Shown here in pieces: positions 34,013 through 42,847 of a stretch of 64,000 bases of DNA. Position 1 is the first letter of the stretch. Every line of letters begins with the position of its first letter. A model generated the notes under the pieces. It did not search any database. It was given only the letters and a program-made list of their open reading frames with translations, and was not told where the DNA came from. Source of the DNA: JANMDN01 sp031376285 (GTDB taxonomy: Bacteria; Actinomycetota; Thermoleophilia; Miltoncostaeales; Miltoncostaeaceae); contig JANMDN010000038.1 in NCBI GenBank assembly GCA_031376285.1, positions 6,769 to 70,768 of the forward strand, written 5' to 3'. The translations under genes were made by a program, and so were the position numbers.

Positions 34013-34034
34013 TCGGCCGTCTACGGACGGCCGA
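34013..34034 (+). terminator. secG terminator hairpin with UACG tetraloop
   Basis: CGGCCGTC (34014-34021) pairs with GACGGCCG (34026-34033), extended by a T-A pair, and closes on TACG. C(UACG)G is one of the extra-stable UNCG tetraloops. No U-tract follows. Confidence 0.65.
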
Positions 34035-34078
34035 GGTTCACTCGCGCTCGCCGCGCCTGGCGGTAGGATCTCGAACCA

Positions 34079-34225
34079 ATGAACCCAGCGCTCAAAGCAC
34101 CCCTCAAGTTCGTCCTCGCGTTTGCCGCGGTGATCGCGTTCGGGATCGTGCTGTACATCGGCGCGGTCCTGAACGTGTACGCCATCGCGTTCGTGGTGAA
34201 GCTGATCTCAGTGATCTTCGGCTAG
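34079..34225 (+). CDS. Small membrane protein, 48 aa
   Basis: ATG to TAG reads MNPALKAPLKFVLAFAAVIA, then FGIVLYIGAVLNVYAIAF and VVKLISVIFG: two amphipathic/hydrophobic helices with Lys flanks at the start, as in real small membrane proteins. A TAGGAT -10-like box ends 9 bases before the ATG. It overlaps the 3' end of the minus-strand phospholipase D gene by 18 bases. No family recognised. Confidence 0.55.
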   Translation: MNPALKAPLKFVLAFAAVIAFGIVLYIGAVLNVYAIAFVVKLISVIFG

Positions 34226-35198
34226 ACCCGCTCGCAGAGCGGGCTCGTACCGCCTGCGTGTGGAGTCGATAAAGCTCACCATCAGCTCGGCAATCCCGGC
34301 GCTTTCGATCTGCAGAACGTTTTCGGCGTTCTCCTCGCCTGATCGCGAGTGATTGAACGACCCGACGAACGTCACGTCGTCGCAAACGACGATCTTCGCG
34401 TGCATGTAGTCGTGCGGGGAGTCCGGACTCCAGGGAACTGAACGGCGGCCCGAGATCTCGGCGGCAGCGAGCAGCTCGTGAAAGGCGGGGAGTTTCCACG
34501 ACGCGGTCGGACGGTCGGCCCACTGATTTTGGACCTGGCGCATTTGGGTCCCGTCAACGACGCCTGTGACGGGCACCTTCCCGGCAACGGCGACGTTGCG
34601 AACGGCCCGCAAGATCTGGGTGGATGTGAGAACGGGCGAGCAGACGACCACGCGCCGTCTGGCCGCGGCCGCCTGTGCGGCGATTTCGCCCGCGAGCTTC
34701 GCTCCCCGGCCCGGACAGAAGAAGGGGCGAACTCGCACGCGCGACCTGTCGAAGGTCACATCGACCCACGGGCCGACCTGCTTGCCCGTGCCTTTCACGT
34801 CGCGACGCCCCCACAGCTACCTCGAAGTTCGCGGCAAACGACGCCGCGAGGCCTGGCGCGTCGATCCCGATGACGCAGTTCTCCTGAAGCGTGAAGGCGT
34901 CGTCGGTCCAGTTCAGCGACCCCGTCCAGACGCGCGAGCGGTCGACCACCACGTACTTGTGGTGCATCAGATCCATGAAGCTCGCAATCGGATGCACATC
35001 GAGCCCGAGCGCGTCGATGTATTCCCTTGTCGCGGCCGGGGGTGGGATCAGCGGTGGGGTGCGGCGCGACTCGCGGTCGTCGTGATCGACGATCCGTACC
35101 GTCACCCCGCGGCGAGGAAGGGAGCGAAGGGCCTCGGCCAGGCAGTCGGCCGCCGTCGAAAGGTTGACGTCGTAGGTCGTGATGAGAACCGAGTACAC
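34208..35198 (-). pseudogene. Phospholipase D-like protein broken by a frameshift
   Basis: Two overlapping frames together encode a two-HKD phospholipase D superfamily protein. The first frame has HHKYVVVD with TGSLNWTDDA; the second has HAKIVVCD with GSFNHSRSGEENAEN. Both frames meet at 34819: removing the single base there turns FE-VAV (followed by junk) into FEELWGRRDVKGTGKQVGP, which joins the domains perfectly and is typical of the family. The intact gene would have made a cardiolipin-synthase/PLD-like enzyme. The start is unclear: GTG 35198 begins in the first beta-strand of domain 1, and repeat copy B lies only 30 bases upstream, so the 5' end may also be lost. A sequencing error remains possible. 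Confidence 0.8.
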
Positions 35199-35228
35199 GC
35201 GGCCGGAAGCATCGACGCGTTTCCGACG

Positions 35229-35383
35229 GCTGCGACACGTCGCGACACCGCGTCCTTGGTCGCCCGAATATGTCCGATATGCAGGACGACACTGCGTCCT
35301 CTTGCGCGTCGGCTTGAGCCGACGCTTCAGACGGTGGGCGCACCTGGCGGTGCGTCCACCTGCGCTCGGTCGCGCTCGCCGGA
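35229..35383 (+). repeat. Dispersed structured repeat, copy B
   Basis: 155 bases matching copy A (13081-13234), with an identical 64-base core at 35299-35362 and the same three hairpins. It sits in the 311-base space between the phospholipase D gene and the LOG gene, abutting the apparently shortened 5' end of the former. Flanks differ from copy A apart from a few bases. Nothing else is recognised in the gap. Confidence 0.8.
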
Positions 35384-35509
35384 TTCCACGCCAAACTTCC
35401 GACCGCGTGCACTACTAGTGGCGTGCCGTTTCGAGAAACGCCGCGATCCGCTCGGCCATCGTGGCGACGGTCTGGGCCCCCGGTTGGAGGAACCCGACCG
35501 CCAGTTCAT

Positions 35510-36238
35510 TCACCCCTCGCCCCCGGTGACGAGCTCGCAGATCTCGTCCGTGTCGTCGCTCACGATGAGCAGGTCGAGATCCTCCGGTGAGACGAGACCG
35601 TCGGTGGCGAGCCGTCCGCGGGCCCAGGTGAGCAGGTCGCTCCAGAACTCGGTCCCGTAGAGGACGACCGGCTGACGCTGGACCTTGCCCGTCTGAATGA
35701 GCGTCACCAGCTCGAAGAGTTCGTCGAGCGTCCCGAAGCCGCCCGGAAAGACGACGAACGCCTCCGAATACTTCACAAACATCGTCTTGCGCACGAAGAA
35801 GTATCGAAAGTCGATCATGAGGTTGGCGTACTCGTTCCCACGAGCCTCGTGCTGCAGCTCGATGGAGCAGCCGATGGAGAGACCATCGGCCTCGGCGGCG
35901 CCCTTGTTGGCCGCTTCCATGATCCCTGGGCCACCGCCGGTGATGACCGCGAATCCGCGCTCGGCGAGGCCACGGCCGACCGCCTCCGCGGCCTTGTAGT
36001 TCGGGTTGTCGGGGTTGGTGCGAGCCGATCCGAAGACCGACACGGCGCGGCCAACCCGTGCGAGCGTGTCGAACCCGTCGACGAACTCCCCCAGAATTCT
36101 GAGGGCTCGCCATGGATCAGTGTGGACAAAGCCTGGATCGTCACCCCGGAGAAAGAGGCCGTGGTCGGCCTGTCCGAGGGCTTCGGTGCCGGGACCGGTC
36201 GTCGCAAGACGCCCGCGCCGGGTTCGATGGTTGTTCAC
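35510..36238 (-). CDS. LOG family protein (Rossmann, lysine-decarboxylase-like)
   Basis: 242 aa. The LOG signature is clear: ITGGGPGIMEAANKGA (nucleotide-phosphate loop) and FPGGFGTLDELFE (PGGxGTxxE, catalytic Arg/Glu region). Such proteins release cytokinin bases from AMP conjugates or hydrolyse nucleotide monophosphates; most bacterial members are uncharacterised. GTG 36238 is preferred, with GAGGAG 10 bases upstream; the open frame beyond it runs toward the tRNA gene. Downstream of tRNA-Leu on the same strand. Confidence 0.88.
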   Translation of the reverse strand: MNNHRTRRGRLATTGPGTEALGQADHGLFLRGDDPGFVHTDPWRALRILGEFVDGFDTLARVGRAVSVFGSARTNPDNPNYKAAEAVGRGLAERGFAVITGGGPGIMEAANKGAAEADGLSIGCSIELQHEARGNEYANLMIDFRYFFVRKTMFVKYSEAFVVFPGGFGTLDELFELVTLIQTGKVQRQPVVLYGTEFWSDLLTWARGRLATDGLVSPEDLDLLIVSDDTDEICELVTGGEG

Positions 36239-36383
36239 GAGCGCGTGGCTCCTCGTGGAATGAGCGTTGTTGGGCTCTCGTTTGACGCCGGGAAGTTTTG
36301 CAGAGCTGCCGGAGGGAAACGGTTGACCGGGGCGTGAAATGGAAACGGGGCCGGCCACGAATGTCCGGCCCCGCCCATCACCA

Positions 36384-36467
<84 letters not shown>

Positions 36468-36541
36468 GTGCGGACGTCGATTATAGCCATCTGCGGTGCT
36501 CAGGTGCGTCGCTGGCGTTCGCCGATGGTCCTGATAGCATC

Positions 36542-36555
36542 CGAACAACTGTTCG
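36542..36555. promoter_or_regulatory. SOS box (LexA operator)
   Basis: CGAACAACTGTTCG fits the CGAAC-N4-GTTCG operator of actinobacterial and Bacillus-type LexA exactly. It directly follows a TAGCAT -10-like element (36535-36540) and lies 27 bases before lexA, so LexA should repress its own gene until RecA-triggered cleavage. Confidence 0.88.
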
Positions 36556-36582
36556 ACTGTTGGCCACACAAGGAGTGCCACC

Positions 36583-37191
36583 ATGGCGAGCCCCACAGGC
36601 CGTCGCGCCGAGATTCTCGACTTCATCAGTCACTACACCGGGCGTCACGGATACCCGCCCACCGTGCGTGAGATCGGCGTGGGCGTCGGCCTCTCCTCGC
36701 CCTCGACGGTCCATGCGCACCTCGCGCGTCTCGAGTCGGATGGACTCCTCAACCGCGATGCGACGAAGCCGCGAGCGATGCAAGTGTCCGCCGACGCGCC
36801 ACCACCGCGGCCGCTCGGGAGCCTGCCCCTTTTGGGCGCTGTTGCCGCCGGCATGCCGCGCCTCGCCGACGAGAACGTCGAGGACTGGGTCGAGACGCCA
36901 TTCAAGGCCGACTTCCTCCTGCGGGTCCGTGGCGACTCGATGATCGGAGCGGGAATGTTCGACGGCGACCTGCTGGCCGTGCGCCGAACGGCAACGGTGG
37001 ACGACGGTGAGATCGCGGTCGCGCTTGTCGGCGACGAAGAGGCCACGGTGAAGCGAATCTTCCGCGAGCCTGATGGACTTCGCCTGCAGCCCGAAAACGA
37101 TGCCTATGAGCCACTCATCACCGGCGACGTACGCATTCTCGGACGGGTCGTCGGCGTCCTTCGCGGCCTCGGCCCCGGAGCCTGGCGCTAG
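36583..37191 (+). CDS. lexA: LexA repressor
   Basis: 202 aa SOS repressor. Winged HTH in residues 1-65 (RRAEILDFISHYTGRHGYPP, then SSPSTVHAHLARLESDG), cleavage site Ala-Gly in AVAAGMP (about 88-89), nucleophile Ser in RGDSMIGAG (about 118) and Lys in EATVKRIF (about 156). The autoproteolytic site and catalytic dyad are complete. ATG 36583 has AAGGAG 8 bases upstream. Controlled by the SOS box just before it. Confidence 0.96.
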   Translation: MASPTGRRAEILDFISHYTGRHGYPPTVREIGVGVGLSSPSTVHAHLARLESDGLLNRDATKPRAMQVSADAPPPRPLGSLPLLGAVAAGMPRLADENVEDWVETPFKADFLLRVRGDSMIGAGMFDGDLLAVRRTATVDDGEIAVALVGDEEATVKRIFREPDGLRLQPENDAYEPLITGDVRILGRVVGVLRGLGPGAWR

Positions 37192-37323
37192 CTCCCGCCC
37201 GCGCGCGCGAGGGGCCACCCCGAACCACCACCCGGTTTCACGGTAGTCGACCATTTCATTCGGCGGGGGCGATCCGTGTGCCGCTTTTGTGCCAATACGG
37301 TCGCGGTGGCGGCTCCGGTTGGC

Positions 37324-37329
37324 TACGAT
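37324..37329 (+). promoter_or_regulatory. Putative -10 box of rnpB
   Basis: TACGAT ends 6 bases before G37336, the first base of the P1 stem, so transcription would begin at the RNA's mature 5' end. A convincing -35 element is not seen. The same TA-x-x-AT-type box recurs before several genes in the window. Confidence 0.4.
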
Positions 37330-37333
37330 CGGT

Positions 37334-37672
<339 letters not shown>

Positions 37673-37674
37673 CG

Positions 37675-37705
37675 GAAAACCCTGCCTCGTGCAGGGTTTT
37701 CTATT
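37675..37705 (+). terminator. Intrinsic terminator of rnpB
   Basis: GAAAACCCTGC (37675-37685) pairs perfectly with GCAGGGTTTTC (37691-37701) around CTCGT, followed by TATTT. It is the only hairpin in the window with an obvious U-rich tail. Confidence 0.85.
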
Positions 37706-37808
37706 TCTGGGTTAGCAGGTTGAGAGATGGGCACGGCCGGCAAGTCGCTGTCCGCTCCCGGCAGCCCATCCACAGAAGCCGCCCGATATGATGCGATATG
37801 CTGCCCTC

Positions 37809-38072
37809 ATGAAGCGAACCACCGTCATGTTGCCGGAGGACACCGACGCGCGTCTTCGCCTCGAGGCGCGGCGGCGTGGTGTACCAATCGCTGTGGTTGT
37901 ACGAGACGCGGTCGAGCATCACCTGCCGCCCCCGTCGCCTGGACGACGACCGGCATTCTTCGCGATCGGCGAGGAAGGTCCGGCTGATTCCGCCGAGCGC
38001 GTGGACGAGATTGTCCTTGAGGTCTTCAACAGACGCCACCGCGACCGTCAGCGGCAGCGGCGCCCCGATTGA
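37809..38072 (+). CDS. Ribbon-helix-helix antitoxin (VapB/CopG-like)
   Basis: 87 aa. The N-terminal MKRTTVMLPEDTDARLRLEA followed by RRRGVPIAVVVRDAVEHHL is a CopG/RHH DNA-binding fold; the acidic C-terminal part (ADSAERVDEIVLEVF) would wrap the toxin. ATG 37809 is chosen; an upstream in-frame start adds seven residues. Its TGA overlaps the toxin ATG by one base, the usual coupling of toxin-antitoxin pairs, and it probably represses its own promoter. Confidence 0.8.
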   Translation: MKRTTVMLPEDTDARLRLEARRRGVPIAVVVRDAVEHHLPPPSPGRRPAFFAIGEEGPADSAERVDEIVLEVFNRRHRDRQRQRRPD

Positions 38073-38485
38073 TGCTGATCGTCGACGCGGGCCCGCTTGT
38101 CGCCGCTGCATTGACGAGCGACCAGAACCACGAACGTTGTGTTTCCCTCCTCACGGGGTGGGGGTCGCTTCTCGTCGTACCAGCGCTTGTCGTTGCGGAG
38201 GTCGCGTACCTCCTTGGCGATCGAATCGGCCAAGATGCGGAACTCGCGTTTGCCCAGTCCCTCCGCGACGGCGACTTCCAGGTTGAACCGGTCGAACCCT
38301 CTGACTGGGCCCGCATCGCCGACCTCGTTGATCAATACGGCGATCTACCCCTCGGAATTGCCGACGCATCCGTGGTTGCGACGTGCGAGCGCCTTGGCGC
38401 GGAAACGCTCGCGACCCTCGATCGTCGGCACTTCAGCGTTGTGCGCCCGCGTCACTGCCGGGCGCTGACACTGCTGCCGGAGTAG
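38072..38485 (+). CDS. PIN-domain toxin (VapC-like ribonuclease)
   Basis: 137 aa. PIN domain acidic residues are present: Asp in LIVDAGPLVAA (about 5), Glu in LVVAEVAYLLG (about 43), Asp in GIADASVVATCERL (about 98) and Asp in LATLDRRHF (about 116). Mg-dependent endoribonuclease toxin neutralised by the RHH protein encoded just before. Located directly after rnpB, convergent with the sugar operon. Confidence 0.82.
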   Translation: MLIVDAGPLVAAALTSDQNHERCVSLLTGWGSLLVVPALVVAEVAYLLGDRIGQDAELAFAQSLRDGDFQVEPVEPSDWARIADLVDQYGDLPLGIADASVVATCERLGAETLATLDRRHFSVVRPRHCRALTLLPE

Positions 38486-38529
38486 TCGTCGAGAGCGATC
38501 ATTGGGCCCCTGGGTAACGCGCCACGGGA

Positions 38530-39732
38530 TCATGAACCTTCGAGGGCAAGAACCTTTTTCGCGTGCTCAGGGTCGGCCGCGAAACGGTGGGCAATGACCG
38601 CTGCCGCCGCGCTCCATGTCGTGTGCGCGACGCCGCAAGCTTCGAGGGTGCGCGCGCTCGTGTATTCGTAGAATCCCCAGCCCTGGCGCCCGTTCGCATC
38701 GTCGATCGCGCTCGCCAGGCGCGCCGCTGCGGCGACATCGCCTTGTCGGGCAAGGCCAGCGGCCGTCCAACCCGTCACCATCGGCCAAAGTCCCCCGTTG
38801 TGGAACTCGTAGGGCTCGTTTCGAAGACCAAAGGCATGGTAGGTCGCCACCTCGTCCCAGCCACTGTCACCGGGCGCGATTGGCGGCCAGTAGGCCGGAG
38901 TCAGGGCCGACCCCGTCTCCGACTCAACCCGCTCCAGGGCCTTCGCAACCTCAAGGCCATGCCCGAGATCCAGCATGAGCGCGAGCGCATTGGCAAGGCC
39001 GTCGAAGATCGTCGAATACCCACCCGGGTGAAAGCTCGCAACCCAATGCTCGGACGGCCCGCTCCGCACAAGCGCCGCGTCATACCCCGTCGGATGGTAG
39101 GCGCCACCTCCGGGCTGGTCGAGCCAGTAGTTCGTGCGAATCGCGGTCTCTACGCGGTCGGCCTCTCGGACGACGGCCTCGTCGCCCATGACCAGTTCGA
39201 GACCTCGGAGAGCCCAAAGTCGAAGGAGCTGGACGTTCAAGATGTAGCCATGTAGTGGGTACTCATCCGCCCACGTCCCGCCGAGCGGCGTGTAGACGAG
39301 GCCCCGAAGGTTCATCTCCCACGCACCGAGCAGCCACAAGACTTTGCGGATTGCCGTCCGGTGCTCCTCGATTGTCGTGGGATCAAGGCGGCCCAGACAG
39401 GCGCATCCGACGAGGTACCAAATTGCCGCGTCGGAGCGTCCCGCGAGGCCGCCGTAGCTCACGCCGCCGCTCGACACATTGCTCGGAATCTCTCCGTGCC
39501 GACCCTGGTAACGGCGGAGCGTCGACAGTGTGCTCGCAAGTCCATCAATCAAACGACCGTCGCCGTCAAGAAGACCGGCGAGGCCGCAGATCACACTATC
39601 CCGAGCCCAGATCCGCCGATAGTTGGCGCGCTCAGTTGTCGACGCAAGAATGCCCTCCGAGACAACCGCGGCGCCCAGCACGTCGACGGCCCGGCGATAC
39701 CCCTCGCCGAACTCCGCCGACGAGGTGCTCAC
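38530..39732 (-). CDS. (alpha/alpha)6 glycoside hydrolase, neutral invertase / debranching-like
   Basis: 400 aa, cytoplasmic (no signal peptide). EGILASTTERANYRRIWARD followed by SVICGLAGLL, the block YEFHNGGLWPMVTGW and repeated helical hairpins resemble GH100 neutral invertases and amylo-1,6-glucosidase-like enzymes. Candidate acid residues are Asp in WARDS and the Glu in NEPYEFHNG. With a fructokinase-type PfkB kinase, a sugar ABC transporter and LacI in the same operon, intracellular sucrose or similar disaccharide cleavage is a reasonable inference. GTG 39732 overlaps the permease stop (GTGA). Last gene of the operon. Confidence 0.72.
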   Translation of the reverse strand: MSTSSAEFGEGYRRAVDVLGAAVVSEGILASTTERANYRRIWARDSVICGLAGLLDGDGRLIDGLASTLSTLRRYQGRHGEIPSNVSSGGVSYGGLAGRSDAAIWYLVGCACLGRLDPTTIEEHRTAIRKVLWLLGAWEMNLRGLVYTPLGGTWADEYPLHGYILNVQLLRLWALRGLELVMGDEAVVREADRVETAIRTNYWLDQPGGGAYHPTGYDAALVRSGPSEHWVASFHPGGYSTIFDGLANALALMLDLGHGLEVAKALERVESETGSALTPAYWPPIAPGDSGWDEVATYHAFGLRNEPYEFHNGGLWPMVTGWTAAGLARQGDVAAAARLASAIDDANGRQGWGFYEYTSARTLEACGVAHTTWSAAAAVIAHRFAADPEHAKKVLALEGS

Positions 39733-40559
39733 CCCTTGAGTCCAGACGACGCGACGCCGCGCACGAACTGGCGCTGGAAGATCACGAACACGATGAGGAG
39801 CGGGATGGTCATGATCGTTGCAAAAGCCATGATCGCGCTCCAGTCGACCGGCGCTTGCCCCTGGAACTCCGAGATCCCGAGCGGAAGGGTTCGAACGTCG
39901 GGACCCTGAGTCACAAGGACCGGCCAGAGGAGTTCGCCCCAGGCGAAGAGAAAGGACAGGATCGCGCATGTGGCGTACGCGGGCTTTGCGAGCGGAGCGA
40001 CGATCTCAAGGAACGTCCGCAACGGACGAGCTCCGTCCACGCGCGCGGCCTCCTCGAGTTCCTTCGGCATCCCGAGAAAGAACGTATAGAAGAGGTACGT
40101 GAAGAATGGGCTGGCGATGAAGGGGAGGATCTGCACGTAGTACGTGTTGTTCCATCCGAGCTTCGAAACGAGATAGAAGAGCGGAATCGCCACCGCCTGA
40201 AACGGAATGATTGTCAGTGCCACGATCAACGCAACCAAGACACCCCGGCCTCGAAAGCGCATCCGAGCGAGGGCGTAGCCCATCAAGCTATTGACCACCA
40301 TGCCCGCTACGACAATCGGGACTACCACGATGAGCGAGTTGAGGAAGAGATGCCAGACGTCGGCGCGCTCGACGGCCGCACGGAAACCATGCATTGTCGG
40401 GTTCGTTGGCACGAGCGCTCGCCACGAACTCCCGTCGTCGATCACGGCCCGTTCGGTCTTGAACGCGCTCACCAACATGAAGACCAGCGGGATGAGAAAG
40501 AAGATCGCAAATCCCACCATCACCGTGTAGGTCACCCACGTCCGGCCGCGACGTTTCAC
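39729..40559 (-). CDS. Sugar ABC transporter permease (MalG type)
   Basis: 276 aa, six predicted helices. BPD domain with EAA loop EEAARVDGARPLRTFLEIVAP and a MalG-like C-terminus (FVIFQRQFVRGVASSGLKG). GTG 40559 overlaps the MalF-type stop. Works with the partner permease and the solute-binding protein. No ATPase is encoded in the operon, so a shared MsmK/UgpC-type ATPase is presumably supplied from elsewhere. Confidence 0.92.
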   Translation of the reverse strand: MKRRGRTWVTYTVMVGFAIFFLIPLVFMLVSAFKTERAVIDDGSSWRALVPTNPTMHGFRAAVERADVWHLFLNSLIVVVPIVVAGMVVNSLMGYALARMRFRGRGVLVALIVALTIIPFQAVAIPLFYLVSKLGWNNTYYVQILPFIASPFFTYLFYTFFLGMPKELEEAARVDGARPLRTFLEIVAPLAKPAYATCAILSFLFAWGELLWPVLVTQGPDVRTLPLGISEFQGQAPVDWSAIMAFATIMTIPLLIVFVIFQRQFVRGVASSGLKG

Positions 40560-41524
40560 TTGACCTCCCGATCTTCGCGAATCACCAGTCGTGAAAGCAA
40601 TGTGATCGTGAGCACGATCAGGAAGAACACCACCGCGATCGCGGATGACCGACCGATGGCGCCAGTTGCCCAGCCCTGTTGCACCGCTTGGACCATCATC
40701 GTTTGCGTGCTGTCGAGCGGCCCACCTCGAAGGGTTGGGATCGCCCAGACCTGATCGAAGAGACGGAACGCGAGGATGGTCGTGATGGTCGCGACGAAGA
40801 GCAGCGTGTTGCGAAGCTGAGGCACCGTAATGTGGCGGAAAATTTGCCAGGGCGACGCGCCGTCCACATCGGCCGCTTCGTAGAGAGATCGTGGAATCGC
40901 CTGCAGCCCCGCAAGGATGATCACCATCTGGAATCCGACGCCCTGCCACATCGACAGGATGATGACCGAGAGCAGCGCGGTCGACGATGAGTCGAGCCAG
41001 TCTGGATGAACGGTGCCGAAGGTCACGACCTTCAACACGCCGTTGATCAGGCCGTCGTCAGGCTGGTAGAGGAGACTCCACACCGTCGCGGTGGCGGCCA
41101 TCACGGTGACCACGGGGGCGAAGTAAATCGTTCGGAAGACGATCATCCCCCGGAGACGTTGATTTACGAGCACCGCGAGAAGAAGCGCCAAGGCCGTCTG
41201 GACCGGGACGACGATAAGGACAAAGACGGCGTTGTTCAGAACGGCCCGCCGAAAGACCTCGTCGGAGAAGAGTTCGGTGTAGTTCTCGAAGCCGATCCAC
41301 CGGGTCTTCAGCGGAGAGAGCAGCCGGAGGTTCGTGAACGACGAAACCAAGGCCATCCCGAATGGGACGACCAGGAACGCCGTAAGGAGGATGATGCCCG
41401 GAGCCGAGAAGAGCCATGCAGCAAGGGACTCTCGACGCCGGGCACCAGCCAAGCGAGCACCGCCGCCGGGAGGGGCGGCAGCGGTGCTCAAGACGGCACC
41501 CTCGTCAGCGGTGCCAGTCGACAT
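40556..41524 (-). CDS. Sugar ABC transporter permease (MalF/UgpA type)
   Basis: 322 aa. A cytoplasmic N-terminal tail of about 35 residues rich in Ala/Gly, then six helices (LFSAPGIILLTAFLVVPFGM and following) and EAA loop YEAADVDGASPWQIFRHITV. ATG 41524 starts one base after the binding-protein stop. Coupled to the MalG-type gene by a GTGA overlap. Confidence 0.92.
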   Translation of the reverse strand: MSTGTADEGAVLSTAAAPPGGGARLAGARRRESLAAWLFSAPGIILLTAFLVVPFGMALVSSFTNLRLLSPLKTRWIGFENYTELFSDEVFRRAVLNNAVFVLIVVPVQTALALLLAVLVNQRLRGMIVFRTIYFAPVVTVMAATATVWSLLYQPDDGLINGVLKVVTFGTVHPDWLDSSSTALLSVIILSMWQGVGFQMVIILAGLQAIPRSLYEAADVDGASPWQIFRHITVPQLRNTLLFVATITTILAFRLFDQVWAIPTLRGGPLDSTQTMMVQAVQQGWATGAIGRSSAIAVVFFLIVLTITLLSRLVIREDREVK

Positions 41525-41525
41525 G

Positions 41526-42842
41526 TCAGCCTTGGACGGGGTAGCCGTCGTTTGACTTGATGTCCTTGTCGATCGTCGACACCGCGGCGTCGAGGGCCTG
41601 CTTGACGTTCTTGCCCTTGGAGATGTCCTGGATCGCCTTCGCGAACGCGGTCGTGATCGCCGGGTAGGCGGGCGTCTGCGGGCGGGGCACCGAGATCGAG
41701 CTGAGCTGCTTAGCGTAGATCTCGAGCGGTCCGCCTGGCTTGAAGTTCTTCGAGAGAGCGATCGAGGAGCGCGTTGCGGGAACGGCGCCGTTGGCATCCG
41801 TGATCGCGACGATCTGCTCGGGCTGCATGAGGTACTCGATGAACTTCCAAGATGCGTCAGGGTCCGCCGTGGCCTTGGTGATACCCCAGTTCCACGAGCC
41901 CTGGCCGGTCTTGGAACCCTTACCGAAGTTCGGCAGGGGGAGTACCGCGAGGTCGCCCTTGAGCGCCTTCTTGTAGTCGTTGAACATCCAGTGACCAACC
42001 CATGAGATCGCGGTCTTTCCGGTCTGGAAGTTCGTGTTGGTCTTCTTGCTCAGGTCGACGAGCTTGTCGTTGAACCAGCCCTGCATCGTCGTAAGCGCCT
42101 TGACGCTGGCCGGGCTGTTGAGCACACCCTTGGCAGACGTGTAGTCAGTGCGGTTGATGAGGTCACCTCCCGCCGACTGGATGATCGGTGAGAAGCCGTA
42201 GGTGTACCACTCGCCCACGCCGTACTCGATCTTCATGTCAAGCGGTGTCTTGTAGCCCGCTGCCTTGAGTTTCTTGAGGCCGGCCGTGAACTCGGCCGCG
42301 GTCCACGGCTTCGCAAGCGTCGGGAGGCGGACCTTGGCCTTCTTGAGCGCCTTCTTGCTGGCGTAAAGGCCGAGGCCGGAGTCAAACGTTCCCACTCCGT
42401 AGAACTTCCCGGCGTACGTGCCCTGCTTGGCGATCGACGGCAGCAGGTCGGCCTTGAGCGCGGCGGGAACGCAGCCGTCGATCGACAGAACGTTGCCCGA
42501 CCAAGCGTAGTTGTAGACATTCGGGCCGTCGAAGTCGAGCACGTCTGGAAGGTTCCCCGCCGCCGCGGCCGCCTTGACCTGGTCGTTATAGGTCCCCTCG
42601 GGGAGGAGCTTCAGGTCGACCTTGACCTGACTCTGGCTCGCGTTGAAGGCATCGACCTGCTTTTGGAGCGTGTCGCGCTCCGCACCTGTTCCGGAATGGA
42701 ACCAGGCGCTGATCGTCTTCGTTCCGTCAATCTTGTTGTCACAGTTCGCCGTGGCTGCGGAAGCCGTAAGCGGAACCGCCCCTGCGACAGCCAGTGCACT
42801 TACGGTGAGCACCTGGCGAATGGTCCTGCGTGTCGTTGGCAC
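41526..42842 (-). CDS. Sugar ABC transporter substrate-binding protein
   Basis: 438 aa SBP_bac_1 family. Signal peptide RRTIRQVLTVSALAVAGAVPLTASA, with no lipobox. Binding-protein motifs include ISAWFHSGTGAERDTLQKQV, PDVLDFDGPNVYNYAW, GKTAISWVGHWMFNDYKKAL and ATADPDASWKFIEYLMQPEQ. GTG 42842 has AGGGGG about 10 bases upstream. It follows the PfkB-type gene by 5 bases. Substrate inferred to be a disaccharide or oligosaccharide from its operon partners. Confidence 0.92.
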   Translation of the reverse strand: MPTTRRTIRQVLTVSALAVAGAVPLTASAATANCDNKIDGTKTISAWFHSGTGAERDTLQKQVDAFNASQSQVKVDLKLLPEGTYNDQVKAAAAAGNLPDVLDFDGPNVYNYAWSGNVLSIDGCVPAALKADLLPSIAKQGTYAGKFYGVGTFDSGLGLYASKKALKKAKVRLPTLAKPWTAAEFTAGLKKLKAAGYKTPLDMKIEYGVGEWYTYGFSPIIQSAGGDLINRTDYTSAKGVLNSPASVKALTTMQGWFNDKLVDLSKKTNTNFQTGKTAISWVGHWMFNDYKKALKGDLAVLPLPNFGKGSKTGQGSWNWGITKATADPDASWKFIEYLMQPEQIVAITDANGAVPATRSSIALSKNFKPGGPLEIYAKQLSSISVPRPQTPAYPAITTAFAKAIQDISKGKNVKQALDAAVSTIDKDIKSNDGYPVQG

Positions 42843-42847
42843 CGTGG

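Noticed and set aside
34813..34821. TAG in the phospholipase D gene considered as a recoded stop
   Set aside because: Conserved sequence on the two sides lies in different frames; a single extra base at 34819 explains it better than recoding.
39255..40754. Plus-strand open frame of about 500 codons
   Set aside because: It lies antisense to the permease and hydrolase genes, is Arg/His/Glu-rich with no domain, and is a typical shadow frame of high-GC DNA.
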